This document shows, piece by piece, positions 45,031-57,000 of a stretch of DNA of 64,000 bases. Source of the stretch: Bradysia coprophila. Taxonomy: Eukaryota; Arthropoda; Insecta; Diptera; Sciaridae. Each line of letters starts with the position of its first letter. The stretch's first letter is position 1. The position numbers and the translations under genes were made by a program. The stretch is taken from the NCBI RefSeq assembly GCF_014529535.1, contig NW_023503727.1, forward strand, positions 372,001 to 436,000, in the 5' to 3' direction. The notes under the pieces were generated by a model. It did not search any database. It saw only the letters and a program-made list of their open reading frames with translations, and was not told the origin of the DNA.

Positions 45031-45966
45031 TCATTCTACAGTTAACAATTCATCTAATTTAGCATGTAAACGATCATTCTGGTCCAACAATTTCACATTT
45101 TCTCGTTTAAAAATTTCCAATTCTAGCTTGAGGTCTTCATTTTCTCGACTAATTTCATCGAATTTTTGTTTTAAAGCATCATTTTGACTTTTTAAACACT
45201 CAACGTGCTCATTAGATTTATCTACTTTTTCCGATAAATTATTTAAATATTTTGCCTGATTGACAATGGAACCGGCTTGTGAAGCCACTTGGCTTTTTAA
45301 TATCAGAAGTTCAGCCGCCTGTTTCTCTATTTTTTTCTCACTTTTAACATCAATCTGTGTGGTCAGACTAGTTCTGGACGACATTAAGATATTGTCGCGA
45401 ATTTTCGACTTGATAATTTCTTCGACGATTACAGTAATTTCTTTGCTTAAATCTTCCTTCGACGAACAAGTGCAATCAGTATGACAATTCACAATACGTT
45501 CAAATGCTCTTTGAGCCTCTTGATATTCCAACAATTCAATTATAAGTTTACTCAAATAATCCTTGGTTGGTGGATCTGATCGGATGTACTGAAACAAAAG
45601 AGAAAAATAAATTTGAAATCCAGATTGTCAATCAACAAATGGGAGACTTTCACGCGTTACTATGGTTACAACAAAGATGTTCGATTACTTCAAGATTTTG
45701 CAGAATATGCCTACTGTATGGCATCATCATAACACCATTCGAAACAAGCCGAGTACATTGTTGGGATTTACTTTACATGCATTTACCCGGAGACAATTTC
45801 AAATAGGCGAAAATGCGTTAAATATATCAGCCGGTTACTGCCTTTTTACCTGTTTACAATTTTTGGTCAACCATAACGTAATCTTCTCGACGGCTTGCAG
45901 TGATTCTGACGATTCGAAAAACTCCTTGTTCGGTGATCCATTCTTTCTGGGGCCCCATGATGCCAT
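45031..45966 (-). CDS. Moira/SMARCC N-terminus fused to a coiled coil
   Basis: Exons 45966-45850 and 45588-45031 (phase 0) give 224 residues. Residues 1-67 (GPRKNGSPNKEFFES, ITLWLTKNCKQYIRSDPPTK, LSKLIIELLEYQE) match the start of the SWI/SNF core subunit SMARCC/Moira, where the family has a KKDG-SPN, FWESPE, VRVWLGKxYKKY, DAPTNK and LVVQLLQFQED order. The rest of Moira (SWIRM, SANT) is absent. Instead residues about 125-220 form a long coiled coil (NDALKQKFDEISRENEDLKL). The second half is paralogous to the 3.0-3.5 kb gene. It could be a shortened duplicate of moira with a new tail, able in principle to compete for a Moira partner; that role is inference. AATAAA on the minus strand is near 44998-44993. 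It is divergent from the transposase gene at 46315. Confidence 0.8.
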
Positions 45967-46314
45967 CTTAATTCGTTGATTTGGTAATTTTAGTTAAAAA
46001 TAGTTATTTAGAAATCATTGACGGGCCAAATAAAGAGACAGAATGACGACGCGAAATATTGGTTTGTTATAAGTAACTGTAAACCAAAAATTTGACAGTT
46101 CAACTTGATCCAGATCGACATAACCTGAGGGGGTAAATTTTTAGCATCTTATCGAACTGTCAAAATATATCAGCGTCGCAGTGTCAAACTGTATTGATTA
46201 ATGATTGCGTCTAGTACAATTCGCAGAACACACCTCAGATTTTCTAATGTCACATCCGTAGCGCACATGAGTTGCAATTAAATAAACGTGACAAGAATAT
46301 TTGTATTTTTGAAA

Positions 46315-47098
46315 ATGTTAAGTTTGGCTGCCGTCGAATACCATCGAAACAAAATGTATATGAAAGCAACCAGAAAATACTTACGAGACACAATGGACCC
46401 ATTTGATATGCCAGATGAGAGGTAGCCTTACTGATTTTTCGTTTATTGGATGAAATCCTTCGTCATTTTCCAATAGATTAAGATTGGCTCACCTAGTATG
46501 TGTATATTACGTAGATGGAAGCACGGGGTTTCAGTGGGTTTCGAACATTTAGTTTTTTCATGTTGCAGATATTGCAGTGTCAAATTCTGTCCAAGATGTG
46601 ACATATTTGCAAGGTATTGGCCTTTTTCACAAAGTATAATCAGCGTAACCTTCGTAAAAACAATCTTGAATCTGACAAGAGCATGTGTGCCAACTTGTAA
46701 AAAACAAATGTTCAAAACCCACTGCTGAACCGTGGCGATCCGCTTGTCAAACGGACAGTACATAAACAAATTCCATCACCTATTTCAGATTCAGAGAAAT
46801 GTATAGATTTCCAAGAAGCTTGGCTTTAGACTTTCTGAACATTATAAAAGCATGCACAGAGGATAGCCCGTGTCCAGAAATTCCCATGACAGTACAATTT
46901 TGTTCAGTGCTAAATTTTTATGTCAGTGGCAGCTACCAACGGCGTGTAGCTTCGGACGCTTTCGCAATGATGTCGCAGACCATGGTATCAAAGTGCATCA
47001 GAGGATACAGTTACATAATAACAACGGCAATTATGGACGATTACGTAAAGTTTCCTCAAAATGTCGATGAGGTCAAGATGAGATCAGATAAATTTTAA
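46315..47098 (+). pseudogene. Truncated PIF/Harbinger (HARBI1-like) transposase
   Basis: Exons 46315-46421 and 46789-47098 (phase 2) encode about 138 residues: YLRDTMDPFDMPDER, then FREMYRFPRSLALDFL, then VQFCSVLNFYVSGSYQRRVA and VSKCIRGYSYIITTAIMDDY plus VKFP. This order matches the N-terminal part of HARBI1-like nucleases (leader, helix-turn-helix-like segment). A stop follows at 47096, before the DDE nuclease domain, so catalytic residues are missing. The intron contains a copy of dispersed repeat N. It may be a remnant, or a short domesticated protein. Confidence 0.75.
46478..46786 (-). repeat. Dispersed repeat N, copy 2
   Basis: Reverse complement of 21094-21400, nearly identical. It fills most of the intron of the transposase fragment and ends a few bases before its acceptor. 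Confidence 0.75.
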
Positions 47099-47503
47099 AT
47101 CAATCTGTACTGAATCTGAAAATTTCAGATCGTCTTTTTTCAGTTTCAGATCAGATAAAAGTGATCTGTTCCGAACTTTAGTATTTAGTTACGTAGAAAG
47201 GTGTTTTAGTAACCAACCACAACTTTTAATGTTATAAGTGGTCTTATGGTAAATCACAAATCAACCAAAAATATTTTATGAGGTTATGTCCATCTGGATC
47301 AAATTTGACACTTTGTACGACATTGGAACAAACCTATACGGTGTTTAAGGAGAGCAAAAACCAGTTAAATATATTTGATCACGGAGTATAGCTGTCACAA
47401 TAAAGTGAGCTGAAAATTTTAATTTGCGTGGCATCATGTTTTCATGTGAAAACAATTTTGAGTTATTTTGTTTTAATTGTATTGCGATGTAAGGTATTAG
47501 ACT

Positions 47504-49090
47504 GGGAGATGCGGGAAATCAGAAACAAAACTACATTTTTTATTTACATCTTTAAAAAAAAAATTCTATTTAAAATCGCTTGATAAGATTTTAGTGTAGA
47601 CAATTGAGTCGTACAACTTTACTATTGCATAGAAAAATAGGTCAGCATCCTCTTAAATTTTTTGTGTAACAGTAACTTATTAACCGTACGAAGAAACACC
47701 TTTGGATTTTTGGCTAAAACATGAAGAATCGATTTTTTTAACTGTGAAAATTCTATGTCTCCAGTTTCGTGGCTGATCACAATGTGAATGTGAGATACTC
47801 TCAGAGTTCTACAACAACCAAATACAAAGTATACAGTAGAAGGTTCCAAAAATAACAAATCGAAACACTCCGATCCGAAACATGTTTCGAAGACTCTGCA
47901 GAATTCTGTGAATCTTGGAGACAGTGATACCGTACATCAAATGCAATGGAAGCGAAGGGAAAATGAATTTTGCCTGGTTTATGGTCCTCATAGACAGAGA
48001 ACCTCGGCATTGCACGATATTTGTTTCTAAATTTGGTCACCCATGTCAAAAATGGTCTAAAATATCAGTCGATACTGTCCAGAATCTGGAAATAATCTGC
48101 AATTCTGGAAAAATTGGTCACTTACATCAAACGCAATGGAGGCGAAACGAAATTTAATTTTGTCTGGTTTATGGCATACATAGACAGAGGACCTGGGCAT
48201 TGCACGATATTTATTCCAAAACAGGGTCACCTATATCAAAAATAGCGTGAAAAATGGGTAAATAAACCGTCGTTACCGTGCAATATTGCAGGGTATCGAC
48301 TGATTTCAAACTAATATTTCGACTTATTTTTGATATAGGTGACCCTGTTTTGGAATAAATATCGTGCAATGCCCAGGTCCTCTGTCTATGTATGCCATAA
48401 ACCAGACAAAATTAAATTTCGTTTCGCCTCCATTGCGTTTGATGTAAGTGACCAATTTTTCCAGAATTGCAGATTATTTCCAGATTCTGGACAGTATCGA
48501 CTGATATTTTAGACCATTTTTGACATGGGTGACCAAATTTAGAAACAAATATCGTGCAATGCCGAGGTTCTCTGTCTATGAGGACCATAAAACAGGCAAA
48601 ATTCATTTTCCCTTCGCTTCCATTGCATTTGATGTACGGTATCACTGTCTCCAAGATTCACAGAATTCTGCAGAGTCTTCGAAACATGTTTCGGATCGGA
48701 GTGTTTCGATTTGTATGACTTGGTACAATTTTATTTGGTTATTTTTGGAACCTTCTACTGTATACTTTGTATTTGGTTGTTGTAGAACTCTGAGAGTATC
48801 TCACATTCACATTGTGATCAGCCACGAAACTGGAGACATAGAATTTTCACAGTTAAAAAAATCGATTCTTCATGTTTTAGCCAAAAATCCAAAGGTGTTT
48901 CTTCGTACGGTTAATAAGTTACTGTTACACAAAAAATTTAAGAGGATGCTGACCTATTTTTCTATGCAATAGTAAAGTTGTACGACTCAATTGTCTACAC
49001 TAAAATCTTATCAAGCGATTTTAAATAGAATTTTTTTTTTAAAGATGTAAATAAAAAATGTAGTTTTGTTTCTGATTTCCCGCATCTCCC
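47504..49090. mobile_element. Foldback element J, 1.6 kb palindrome
   Basis: Ends GGGAGATGCGGGAAATCAGA and its complement. Arms 47504-48245 and 48323-49090 match closely; the right arm has an extra piece of about 25 bp (TGACTTGGTACAATTTTATT) near 48716. Each arm contains two direct relatives of a unit with TCTGTCTATG and CCATTGCGTTTGATGTA. Mirror frames of about 80 codons occur in both arms. No target duplication was seen. Confidence 0.85.
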
Positions 49091-49239
49091 TGCAAAACAA
49101 TTGAATAGTAAACTGTTATGTTTTATTCGGTTGAGTTCGTCTTTTCCATATTTTAATTTTATTTTATTTGCAAAATGCAACGCAAGTTCAAAATTTTGCC
49201 TCCTGTTTTGACAGCTATACCCCGAGATCAGTTACATTT

Positions 49240-49570
49240 AATTGGTCAAAAAACTCTCTCCTTAAACACTGAGTGTTATGATCAGAGCGAGAAAACCGAA
49301 GACCATTTTATTATAGCTTGTCTTGGGGTACTTGTCAAAGTATTTCTTTCTTTTTCATCATAACACTCTATGCAGTGTTTAACGAGAGCGATTTTTGACC
49401 ACTTTGTTTAAACTGGTCTCGGGGTCACACGTCAAAATGAGAGAAATCACATACAAATTTAAACTGGGCTCAACTCTCAATTTCTTTTTTCATTGATGAA
49501 TATATGACAGCTGACCCCGAGACCAATTAAATTTAACTGGTTTTCGCTCTCCTTAAATTGTCAAAATTCA
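49240..49570. repeat. Repeat I, copy 2, and a related inverted repeat
   Basis: GGTCAAAAAACTCTC near 49241 and GAGAGCGATTTTTGACC at 49383-49400 are inverted ends around a repeat I segment. A second, related piece (CTGGTTTTCGCTCTCCTTAA) lies near 49541 and has a counterpart near 47345. These are small elements with unclear limits. Confidence 0.5.
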
Positions 49571-49854
49571 CAGCGACTTAGTAGAATGACTTCACTTCAT
49601 AAAAGATGTTTGTTGGCAGTCATGCATATCATGATTAGTATCGTTGTAAATCTTAGACATCAGGCTAAACAGCAACTATATTTTTGTGATAAAACAAGTC
49701 TGTCACCAGTAGGGTCCAAACAGTCTTCGAAGATTCCCGTAGGTCCCAAAAAAACGAAAAATCGATCTAATTAAAAATTTTCTTTTTATCTTATTCGTAC
49801 TCGTGGTGCCGCCCCCTACAAAAACCACTAAAAACATTTCATGTCCACGAGAGG

Positions 49855-50995
49855 CGCGTGTGCAAATAATGTTTTTTTCCCAGTATCCAAAATCAGATTT
49901 CCCGAATTCATCGGTATCCTTAAAATGTAGCTAGATTTCCCGATAAACAAGTTCTGATTTCCCGGTAAAAATTTTCTGCCCCTGTGAACGTCATATCTAT
50001 TTTTTTTCAATTACTAGAGTAAATGTCAGATTTAAAATATTTTTCGTTTTATACTCTCAGCTGGGCCCACGAAAATTTTTGCGATTCTATGCTTTATTCT
50101 CTGACTTCAACCCAATATTTATAGCGTTTAGCGCCTGTGATTTTTGGGAAGACAGTAATTGATCGCGAGCGGAGCGAGCGAGAAAATTTTTCGATTTTCT
50201 ACTTTGTTGATTCTATTTCTGACTTCTCAGCGAAATATTTGTCACGACTCAGCGACTGTGAAATTTTAGAAGAAATAGAATGATGGCGAGCGGAGCGAGC
50301 CAGAAAATTTTGCGATTTTATCATTTCAAGTTATTCTATTTCTGACTTCTCAGCCATTTCGATTCGATTTATAGTTTTTTTTTCAATTTCCCGGTAAGTT
50401 TGATTTCTCGTCTATTTCGATTTCACGTTTTTATAGACCTGCTGTTTTTTTTTGATTTCCCGATGAACTCGATTTCCCGATGAACTCGATTTCCCGTCTA
50501 TTTCAATTTCGCTGTGAACGGTCTGACGTCCCGTTTTTTCAATTACTCGGTAATTTTGATTTCCCATCTACTTTCCCGTTTTTATATACTTCTCGGAAGT
50601 AGGTATCCCGAGTATGATTTCCCATACGATTTACCGGTGAGTTTGATTTCGCGTTTCTCTCGATTTCCCGTTTTTTCGATTTTTTGTTTTTCTTTTATTT
50701 CGCGTCCATTGCGATTCGCCGAGTTTAATTTCCCGTCTATGCCATAGACTCTATGGCGATTTCCCGTTTTTTCAATTTGAAGTTTTTTTTAATTTCCCGT
50801 CTATTGCGATTTCCCGTTTTTTCGATTTCCCGTTTCTTCTCTAGGAGGTGTCCAATTTTTTTATTTCCCGGCTACACTTCCTGGTAGAATTTTTTTGACA
50901 TTACTTTTTGGTCCGGATTTCCCGGTATCTACATTTTTGGCCACAAAATTTCCCGGTATCCACGATACCAAGGATACACATTATTTGCACACGCG
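49855..50995. mobile_element. Family G element, long copy with TTTCCCG arrays
   Basis: Ends CGCGTGTGCAAATAATG and CATTATTTGCACACGCG... complement-matched, flanked by identical ACGAGAGG (49847-49854 and 50996-51003). The 1,141 bp interior repeats ATTTCCCG, TTTCCCGG and GATTTCCCGTTTTTTC words dozens of times. Two longer direct repeats (GGCGAGCGGAGCGAGC near 50165 and 50284) are also present. No protein frame. Shares both ends and the CCGGGAAA theme with the short copy at 29757-29965. Confidence 0.92.
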
Positions 50996-51374
50996 ACGAG
51001 AGGTCGAATAAAATTTTTTTGAAGCTCACCGCGATGTGTGTTTAAAATATAGTACACCGGCAACTCTGGTCATTTATAATGACAACATAGTAGGGTTGCA
51101 TACGCAGGCCCCTCTTGGAAAATCTGTTCCAGTGCTTGGTTCAGATGCTATAGTATTGTAAATACCTTTCATTTAAGTGTTGGTTGCGCTTAAATTTGAA
51201 GAGGCAATGAATCGGTACATTTTAACACTTTTGTCTTGCTTGGCATTAAAGACGGCTCTACTTTGACAGTCGTATATGTGTTTAGTTTTTTGATGATTGT
51301 TTTGTTGGACATCTCGAAAATAATATTTGGATTTGATCATTTCTTTTAGTCAATGGTTGTCTAGAATTCTTATA

Positions 51375-53907
51375 ATGGATGACAATCTACCAACAGAATT
51401 TGATTTAATTGTCGTGGGGACTGGTGAGATTTGTTTTTGCAGTCTTTTTCCATAAAGTTTTCGCTCTGGCGATTAAGTCTATTGAAACGCAATGATTTAT
51501 CGTCTCCTTGCTTGATTCATAAGTTTCTCTCTTCTGATATGGAAATTATTATCTCTGCCCTGTTTGCTAAACATTAAGTCGCAACGTTTTGAGAACACTA
51601 ATCTCGGTCTGCGATCAAAAAATCGTCAACAAAATGTTTCCATCTGGAACAAATTTGGCTACGTGTTCTTATCTCATCCCCAATAGCAGAAATGTACTGG
51701 ATACCAACAGCACTATATGTGCTGTACCTTGAGTTTGAATCCGTTAGCCACAGACAAATCCACTGCCTTCCTTAAAGTGAACAACAGCCTGATTGCCTTG
51801 GTTCATTTCTCTTCCAGGATTGACCGAGTCCGTGGTTGCAGCAGCTGCCAGTCGAATCGGAAAATCCGTTCTACACTTAGACTCGAATGATTTTTACGGT
51901 GGCTACTGGGCATCTTTCAACTTGGATAACATTAAGACCGTCAAACAAACTTCATCCAACGGAACCGACGACATCCAAGTCAATGAATTGCACAACAATT
52001 CCATCAAATTGTCGGACAATTTGTGTCGATTAGTGAATGTAAGCCAAGAGTTTCACGTCTGTAATCAGCAGTCGGATGAAGTGGAAGGAACCGCCGATGC
52101 AAAATGGACGGTTGATAAAGTGATGAAGGAATTTCGAAAGTTTAACATCGACATCACTCCGAAGGTACATGGACTTAAACAGATAATGAACGCAGCGCAT
52201 AAACACTTACGTTACCAACGATTACAGTTATTGTTCTCACGCGGGGACCTTGTCGAATTGTTAATTTCGTCGAACATTTGTCGATATGCCGAATTCCGGT
52301 CGGTCGATCGAATCACGACGCTCATAAATGATGAATTGAACTCGGTGCCATGCTCTCGATCGGACGTATTTACAACCAAAGATGTTAGCGTTGTCGAGAA
52401 ACGTCTGCTGATGAAATTACTTTCAACGTGTCTGAACTACGAGGAAGACAACGAGGAATTTAAAGGTAATTGGTGGTAGTGAAGTCACATCGTGAGAGTC
52501 TAATGACCACTGCACGAATCTAGATTTCGAAGGGAAAACGTTTCAGGAGTACTTGAAGTCGAAAAAATTGACTCCAAAATTGGAACACTACATTCTGCAT
52601 GCCATCAGCATGAGCAACACTGAAACTTCATTCAAAGTGGGTCTGGCACGGACCAATAAGTTTCTGTCGAGCTTGGGGCGCTATGGCAACACTCCGTTTC
52701 TATTTCCAATGTACGGATGTGGCGAGATTCCACAATGCTTTTGCAGGTAAAATGCGATACAATGACCAACGCGTAGTGCTTTGGGCCTACGTAAAACATC
52801 ACCGACATTACATTTCTTACAGGCTCTGTGCTGTATTCGGTGGAGTTTATTGTTTGAAGAGGGCCATCACGGAAATTTACTTCGCTGACAACGGTGACAA
52901 GCTGGTCTTTGATGCAATCCAATGTGATACCCAGAAAATCCAAGCGAAAAATATTGTCTTTGGTCACGGATCAATAGCGAGCGCTAAGTTTGAGAAAGCC
53001 ACAGGCTCACCTCCAAATGAAGAAATCGATTCCGATGCGACGAAAGTTCGCTGCGGAAATTTATCCCGAGGAATATTCATAGCAGATACTCCGATCGGCG
53101 GTGAGAATTTGAACAGCGGTGGTGGCGGAGTCATATTCCTGAAAATGCCTTCTTCGAATGGTGATGGTGATGGCGCATTTGTGATACAATTGTCGCATTG
53201 GAGCGGTTGTTGTCCGAAAGGATTTTGTAAGTCGACTTTTCGTAGTTCATTGTCCGCTTCATTTACGACGCTAACCATTTCACCAACAGATCTCGTTCAT
53301 ATCACGTGCCAGACGTCGGGAACATCGGCAAAGGACGATTTAGCTGAGTATGTAGAAAAGTTATTCAAAAACTACCAGTGGCAGGAACCGGTTGAAATTC
53401 AATCGACGGAAGAGCAGGTCGCTGATGAAACTCAATCGACTGAAGAGCAGGTCGCTGATGAAACTAAATCAACAGGAGGTGCATCGACTCCCGCACAATC
53501 ATCGCCACGTGTGCTATGGTCAACGTACTACAACATTCCGTCATGTTCGAAATGCAAATACGCTGACGAGACTCCCATTCCGGGATTACATCTGGCGTGT
53601 GGACCATTTTTCGAATTAGATTACGACAAGTCTATTGAAAATGTGAGTGAGATATGTGTGTGTGCGGGCGTCTGAGTTGTCGGCTGATTTACGATTGTTT
53701 TTGCAGGCGAAAAAGCTGTTCACCAAAATCTATCCGACTGAGGAATTTCTGCCGAGAGCACCGGATCCGGATGAAATTATCATCGGAGACGATGACAATG
53801 AGAATATCAAATTAGAAATTCAGGAGAAGATAGCTGATGTGGTTGAAGGAATCGACAATGACGTTAAATGCATCCAGGAAAATGATTTGAATGAGAGCAT
53901 TGAGTAA
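51375..53907 (+). CDS. Rep: Rab escort protein (Rab geranylgeranyltransferase component A)
   Basis: Exons 51375-51423, 51818-52164, 52228-52465, 52524-52746, 52823-53226, 53290-53642 and 53707-53907 give 604 residues. The protein presents newly made Rab GTPases to the geranylgeranyltransferase. The GDI/REP dinucleotide-fold start is [19 protein letters not shown]; family blocks follow: [71 protein letters not shown] and VYCLKRAI. The 63-nt piece 52165-52227 starts GTACAT and ends TTACAG and has no stop; it is treated as an intron because the family runs straight across this point. An acidic linker contains a short duplication ([20 protein letters not shown]). The 3' end faces aveugle, 169 bp away. 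Confidence 0.94.
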
Positions 53908-54075
53908 AACGTTCTTTGCCTTATGTATTGATAGCTACTAATACAAAGTGATTGAAGTATGTGACGGCCTTTTATTTAACATCTGTCCACCCGACGTCAA
54001 TGAACATTTGTTGTGGATTTTATTCGACTTTATCGTCAACTAATATCAGATGCACAGTAATACAACACACTCAAC

Positions 54076-57000
54076 TCATTCGTAGTATATGTTCATCACA
54101 TTGAAGTCTTTGATTTCCATTATGTCCGTTTTCAATCGCAATTTGACAATCTCTCGCCAGATAGCCTCACGTTCCCGATTATTTTCGATTCCCATTCGGA
54201 GCAATGAATTGTCTGTCATTCGGAGAAGTGCACGGCCTGTAATGTCGTGCTGGAAATGGAAAGAAATTTTTAATTAGGTCAAGAGACGGGTCAACAGTTC
54301 CAAGGAGTTCAGTAGATCTAGTAGTTGATCTGCTGACGTAAAGTGCAACTCAATGCTCAATGCTCTGGTGTTTAACAGTTCGAATATGGATGTCAGAGTT
54401 GGAATCGATCAGTTGCATTTGTTGATGTTGAATAATCCACACGAAAAGCAATGACGAGAGTTGCCACTTTGTCTTGGGCAAGGATTTTGGAAAGATTTCA
54501 CTGAATGTCTACAAAAGTACCAATCTCAACTAGTGAACACCAAGGTGACGGGTATTATCACCCGGGGAATTATCCCCCAGACTGAAAAAACTGAAATTAA
54601 ATTGGAATTATCACCCGGGGAATTAACGCCCAGGCATTATCACCCAGCTATGTGAGAATGATTTCCCAGCAGTTTGTAGCTTAGAAATTATTACCAACTG
54701 AATTGGGAATTATCAGCCGGGGAATTATCACCCGGGAATTAACGCCCAGATCAATAGGAATTATCACCCGGGGAATTAACGCCCAGGCAATATCACCCAG
54801 CTATCTGAGAAGTCATGCTTAATTAGTCTAGTTAATTGTGTATCGTCTGAGAGACAAGCACAATTAGGTAATAGTGCATCATCTTAGCACATTTAGCCTA
54901 GTTATTTGTGCATCGTCCTAGAGACATGCACAATTAGTCTAATTAATTGTACATCGCCTAAGATGCATGCACAATTAGTCTAGTTAATTGTGCATCGTCC
55001 TAGAGACATGCACAATTAGTCTAGTTAATTGTGCATCGTCCTAGAGACATGCACAATCAACTAGACTAATTGTGCATGTCTCTAAGACGATACACAATTA
55101 ACTAGACTAATTGTGCATGTCTCTAGGACGATGCACAAATAACTAGGCTAAATGTGCTAAGATGATGCACTATTACCTAATTGTGCTTGTCTCTCAGACG
55201 ATACACAATTAACTAGACTAATTAAGCATGACTTCTCAGATAGCTGGGTGATATTGCCTGGGCGTTAATTCCCCGGGTGATAATTCCTATTGATCTGGGC
55301 GTTAATTCCCGGGTGATAATTCCCCGGGTGATAATTCCCAATTCAGTTGGTAATAATTTCTAAGCTACAAACTGCTGGGAAATCATTCTCACATAGCTGG
55401 GTGATAATGCCTGGGTGTTAATTCCCCGGGTGATAATTCGAAATGATCTGGGTGATAATGCCTGGGCGTTAATTCCCCGGGTGATAATTCCTTTTGATCT
55501 GGGTGATAATGCCTGGGTGTTAATTCCCCGGGTGATAATTCCAGTTTGGGGGATAATTCCCCGGGTGATAATACATGTCGCCACGAGAGTTGCCACTTTG
55601 TCTTGGGCAAGGATTTTGGAAAGATTTCACTGAATGTCTACAAAAGTACCAATCTCAACTAGCGAACACCAAAGGTAATGAAATTTGACTCTGTAGATTC
55701 TGCTAGATTCCAATTAATGGACATAAGACAGATATGATGTCATTACAAACACACAAGATACGAGATGCGAGTGGACAAGTCGGATTGTGCCAAAATCACA
55801 TAAATGTAGAAGGAAAGGGTACGGAAATGTTGGTTAACTTATAAAGCCCTTCACTTTCCCAACACCATTTTTACCAGTCTTTGGATTGTTACTGGAACAA
55901 TTATGAAAATTCGTGATTTTTGATCGTTCGTTTCGTGCTAATTTTTAGACCCGTACGAAGTACTGGGGTCTTATAGGTTTACGCATACGTTTGTAACACG
56001 TCGAATTGGACTCCCTGAGTAAGGGGAAACCTATTGTGGTTGTCTAGAGATGCCAAATCCGCGAAAAAAAATGTCCGTCTGTCCGTCTGCACGATAACTT
56101 GAGTAAAACGCATCCGATTTTGAAAATTCTTTTTTTTCCCGTTTGGTAATGTCAAAAGACAGGCTAAGTTCGAAGATGAGTGATTTTGGATCGACCCCTC
56201 CCGAGCTGTGGCCCAATAAGTGCTTTACGGTTTTTCGAAGATATCTCCGGACATTTAAACGTTAAACTTGTAAGTGATACGTCAAATAAAAGGTATTTAC
56301 AATACCGATCGACAAAAAAAAAGTTTATGGAAATCGGATGACCGACTCGTGAGTTAGACCCCTTGGTGTGGAACAGGCACAGGGTGGCAAGCAGTTTTTG
56401 CTTGTAGGTCGGCCACATTTGAACATATTTCGTCTGTTTTAGCTTTATTAGATAGGTATTGACCGTACCAATCAGGGAAAAAAAAGTTTTTGAATTTATG
56501 TTCTCCGGAGCGTGAGCTAGGTCTCTTGGAGTGAGCTCTTATCTGGCTACTCGGAAGTACAGTGAACGTGGTGTATTTTGACAATATCTCGAGTAAATTT
56601 TGACCGAATTTCATGAATTTTTTTTTGTTTGAAAGGTATTAACGAATGTAAAGCGTCGGTACTATTTCCGGTCTCCTAACAAAATGGCTGCCGGCGGCCA
56701 TATTGGATTTTATTAAAAGTTATATAAAGTGGGAAAAATGATGCTTAGAGAGTTTCTGTTAACATGGAAATAATTTGTTATGTGTGTGGGGTTTCAGGGA
56801 TTCCATATACGGACATCTATATATACCTATATACAGCTATATTGAGCTATATACAGGCATATAGAGCTATATAATAGCATATATTCATCTGTGAAATGTT
56901 TATTTATAGTGAAATATAGGTAAATATAGCGGTATATAGCTGTTTAAATAGGAATTTATGAAAGTTGACTTCGTACGGGGCTGTCTATATTGCCTCCGGC

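Larger units (their letters stand above)
46089..47323. mobile_element. Possible decayed Harbinger-type element
   Basis: TTGATCCAGATCGACATAAC (46102) and the complement GTTATGTCCATCTGGATCAA (47284) form imperfect inverted repeats of about 33 bp on either side of the transposase fragment. The distance of about 1.2 kb would suit a deleted PIF/Harbinger copy. Target duplications were not identified. Confidence 0.5.

Noticed and set aside
47622-48972. Mirror ORFs in both arms of foldback J (MTWVTKFRNKY..., METVIPYIK...)
   Set aside because: Present on both strands because of the palindrome; no homology or transcript features.
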